Shown: positions 6,795-8,433 of the stretch, in pieces
How the letters are laid out: every line of letters begins with the position of its first letter
How positions within the stretch are numbered: the first letter of the stretch is position 1
DNA from: JBBDIO01 sp040880365
GTDB lineage: Bacteria > Chloroflexota > Anaerolineae > Caldilineales > Caldilineaceae
DNA: 8,433 bases
NCBI GenBank assembly: GCA_040880365.1
Contig: JBBDIO010000026.1
Span: 1 to 8,433 of the forward strand
Direction: 5' to 3'
Program-made: the position numbers and the translations under genes
Notes under the pieces: generated by a model
Seen by the model: the letters and a program-made list of their open reading frames with translations, nothing else
What the model was told of the DNA's origin: nothing
Database searches by the model: none

Positions 6795-6800
6795 CTCCTT
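6795..6800 (-). promoter_or_regulatory. Ribosome binding site of the VOC gene
   Basis: AAGGAG on the minus strand, 8 nt before ATG 6786. It is the strongest Shine-Dalgarno in the window and fixes this start codon. Its upstream half overlaps the first unit of a 16-bp tandem repeat. Confidence 0.85.
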
Positions 6801-6829
6801 AAGATTTGTGGTGCTTAAAATTTATGGTG
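6798..6829. repeat. 16-bp tandem duplication in the VOC leader
   Basis: CTTAAGATTTGTGGTG (6798-6813) is followed immediately by CTTAAAATTTATGGTG (6814-6829), with two mismatches in 16. The pair is AT-rich against a GC-rich background and touches the ribosome binding site. It could supply a -10 region or an operator; I could not place a good -35. Confidence 0.85.
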
Positions 6830-6899
6830 AATGATGGCGGTTGTTGATATGAGTGGGTTTCAGGGTTGCTGGCGGGTGGATTTGGTTTCGCCTGCGCGT
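6830..6899. other. Remaining gap between the antiporter and the VOC gene
   Basis: About 70 bp with no supported gene. There is no hairpin followed by a T-tract after the antiporter stop codon, and no clear promoter hexamers. Transcription may continue from the antiporter gene, or the VOC promoter may be of a type I do not recognise. Confidence 0.4.
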
Positions 6900-8357
6900 C
6901 TATTCCAGGTTCATCGCCGCTTTCACCTGGCGCAGGTTATTTTCATCGGAAAGCAGAAAGATCACATCGTCTTTCTCTAGCAGTGTATTGCCGTTGGGCA
7001 CGAAAAACCGTTGCTCGCGTCCGATCAGCACAAGCAACGCCCCACGCGGCAAGGCGAGTTCCACCAGCCGCTTGCCAATGGCGGGCGATCCTTCGGGCAA
7101 TTCCAGTTCGACCAGTTCGCCCTGAATGCCGTCGGTAGATTCAAACTCGATGGGCGCACGCGGGCGGCGGCGCAAGGGGGCATCGACCCGCAGCCAGCGC
7201 GCCACAATCGGGATCGTGCTGCCCTGCACCAGCACCGAAGTCAACACGACGAAAAAGACAATGTTGAAGATTTCATCGGCGCGGCCGACCCCGGCCAGCA
7301 GGGGAAAGGTCGCCAGGATGATGGGCACTGCACCGCGCAGCCCTACCCACCCCACCAGACCAATCTTGCGGATACTGATCCGAAAAGGCCCCAACACCGC
7401 CAGCACGCTGAGCGGACGGGCGACAAATATGAGAAAAATTGCCGTGAGTAGGCCCGGTACCAGCACGGTAAACAGTTGCGACGGGAACACCAACAGGCCC
7501 AGAGTCAGGAACATGATGATCTGCATCAGCCATGCCAGCCCATCGTGAAAGCGCATGAGACTGCGCCGGTGGATCAGGTTATAATTGCCCATGACCAGAC
7601 CGGCGATGTAGATCGCCAGAAAGCCGTTGCCCCCCATGAGATCGGTGATGGCATAGACAAAGATTACCATGCCGATGGTGAGCACCGGATACAGCCCCTC
7701 GTATTCCAGGCGCAGACGGTTTACCACATAGACCATGACGCGCCCCAGCCCATAGCCGGTGATCGCGCCGATTGCCATTTGCAGAAAGAAGAGCGGCAGC
7801 AATGCCATCGGTGAACTGACCGAACCCGTGATGAGACCAATCAGCGCGGTGGTGAGAAAGATCGCCATGGGGTCGTTGCTGCCCGATTCCAGCTCGATGA
7901 GCGGTTGCAGCGGTGCGCGCAGACCTACGCCCCGCGAGCGCAACACCGCAAAGACTGCCGCGGCATCGGTAGAGGAGACAATTGCCCCCAGCAACAGGGC
8001 TTCCAGCCAGCTAAAGCCCAGCAGCAGCGTGATGAGCAGTCCAATCAGACCCGCAGTGATCACCACGCCGACCGTCGCCATCATGGTCCCCGGCCACAGC
8101 ACGGTACGTACCTGCGCCCAAACCGTATCAAATCCCCCCGAAAAGAGAATGAAGATCAGCGCGACCGTGCCCAGCGATTGGGCGATGCCCGGATCGTCGA
8201 ATTCGATGCCGCCGATGCCTTCCGACCCCGCCAACATGCCAATCAGCATAAACAGCAACAGCGCAGGCACGCCCAGGCGTCCCGAAGCCCGGCTGGATAC
8301 TACGCTGAGCAGCAATAGAACGGCGATCCCTAGCAGGATGAGATCAAATGAAACCAT
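6900..8357 (-). CDS. nhaP2: K+/H+ (or Na+/H+) antiporter of the CPA1 NhaP2/CvrA type with C-terminal RCK_C domain
   Basis: 485 residues. It should exchange cytoplasmic K+ or Na+ for protons across the inner membrane, for pH and ion balance. Residues about 1-385 hold roughly a dozen hydrophobic segments. The sequence follows E. coli NhaP2 closely at SSTDAAAVFAVL (128-139), ESGSNDPMAIFLT (157-169, with Asn161-Asp162 as the likely ion-binding pair), FHDGLAWLMQIIMFLTLGLLV (270-290) and WVGLRGAVPIILATFP (337-352). The tail (about 410-485: ELVELELPEGSPAIGKRLVEL to DDVIFLLSDENNL) is a TrkA_C/RCK_C-type regulatory domain. It is shorter than E. coli NhaP2 (578 residues), which carries a further C-terminal domain that is missing here. 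Start ATG 8357 has AGGA only a few bases upstream. Ion preference cannot be read from sequence. Tandem repeats overlap its probable promoter. Confidence 0.93.
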   Translation of the reverse strand: MVSFDLILLGIAVLLLLSVVSSRASGRLGVPALLLFMLIGMLAGSEGIGGIEFDDPGIAQSLGTVALIFILFSGGFDTVWAQVRTVLWPGTMMATVGVVITAGLIGLLITLLLGFSWLEALLLGAIVSSTDAAAVFAVLRSRGVGLRAPLQPLIELESGSNDPMAIFLTTALIGLITGSVSSPMALLPLFFLQMAIGAITGYGLGRVMVYVVNRLRLEYEGLYPVLTIGMVIFVYAITDLMGGNGFLAIYIAGLVMGNYNLIHRRSLMRFHDGLAWLMQIIMFLTLGLLVFPSQLFTVLVPGLLTAIFLIFVARPLSVLAVLGPFRISIRKIGLVGWVGLRGAVPIILATFPLLAGVGRADEIFNIVFFVVLTSVLVQGSTIPIVARWLRVDAPLRRRPRAPIEFESTDGIQGELVELELPEGSPAIGKRLVELALPRGALLVLIGREQRFFVPNGNTLLEKDDVIFLLSDENNLRQVKAAMNLE

Positions 8358-8364
8358 AATCCTC

Positions 8365-8390
8365 GATTTTGGCTAATAGATTTTGGCTAA
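8365..8390. repeat. Tandem duplication (period 14) just upstream of the antiporter start
   Basis: GATTTTGGCTAA occurs at 8365-8376 and 8379-8390, an exact 12-bp match with a 2-bp spacer. The inner copy ends 8 bp from the antiporter start codon. Confidence 0.9.
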
Positions 8391-8400
8391 GCGTTGTGAA
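8373..8400 (-). promoter_or_regulatory. Candidate promoter of the antiporter gene
   Basis: On the minus strand TTCACA (8400-8395, five of six -35 bases) and TATTAG (8378-8373, four of six -10 bases) are 16 bp apart. A second TTCACA (8412-8407) is produced by the 12-bp duplication. The predicted leader would be only about 10 nt, consistent with the weak ribosome site of this gene. Tentative. Confidence 0.3.
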
Positions 8401-8414
8401 AAGCGTTGTGAAAA
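8391..8414. repeat. Exact 12-bp tandem duplication upstream of the antiporter
   Basis: GCGTTGTGAAAA occurs twice head to tail (8391-8402 and 8403-8414), directly abutting a separate 14-bp-period duplication. Each copy contains TTCACA on the minus strand, one mismatch from the consensus -35 hexamer. Confidence 0.9.
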
Positions 8415-8433
8415 CAGCGTAGGACACCGGCGA

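Overview
The window is a compact, GC-rich bacterial chromosomal segment with seven protein-coding genes, all on the minus strand, so transcription runs from the right edge to the left edge. Family content fits a member of the Chloroflexota, possibly an Anaerolineae or Caldilineae relative: a membrane-anchored beta-lactamase-fold protein carrying a YoaR/VanW-type N-terminal domain, a gluzincin lipoprotein with an immune-inhibitor-A-like tail, and a short Phd-like orphan. The taxonomic call is an inference from gene style; there is no rRNA or other marker to prove it.

Layout in transcription order: a K+/H+ antiporter of the NhaP2/CvrA type (8357-6900); a small VOC (glyoxalase-fold) metalloprotein with a near-ideal Shine-Dalgarno (6786-6409); a gap holding a 36-bp near-perfect palindrome; a stand-alone MOSC-domain protein (about 6324-5764); a strong sigma70-like promoter; a secreted zinc-metalloprotease lipoprotein (5683-3410, no ATG start available); guaA, encoding GMP synthase, only 22 bp downstream (3387-1780); a 13-bp tandem array that begins inside the last codons of guaA; a short Phd-like orphan protein (1639-1214); and a serine beta-lactamase-like protein cut by the left edge (1088-1).

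The genes do not form one pathway. They mix housekeeping (guaA), ion homeostasis, small metalloenzyme-like proteins and cell-surface proteins. The only convincing transcription unit is protease-guaA, with its own promoter directly after the MOSC stop codon.

The most distinctive signal is in the gaps, not the genes. Most of the intergenic spaces carry short head-to-tail duplications of 12-16 bp, and one carries a long palindrome fused to a 13-bp duplication. I found no mobile element, CRISPR array, RNA gene or recognisable new multi-gene system. No gap exceeds about 140 bp.
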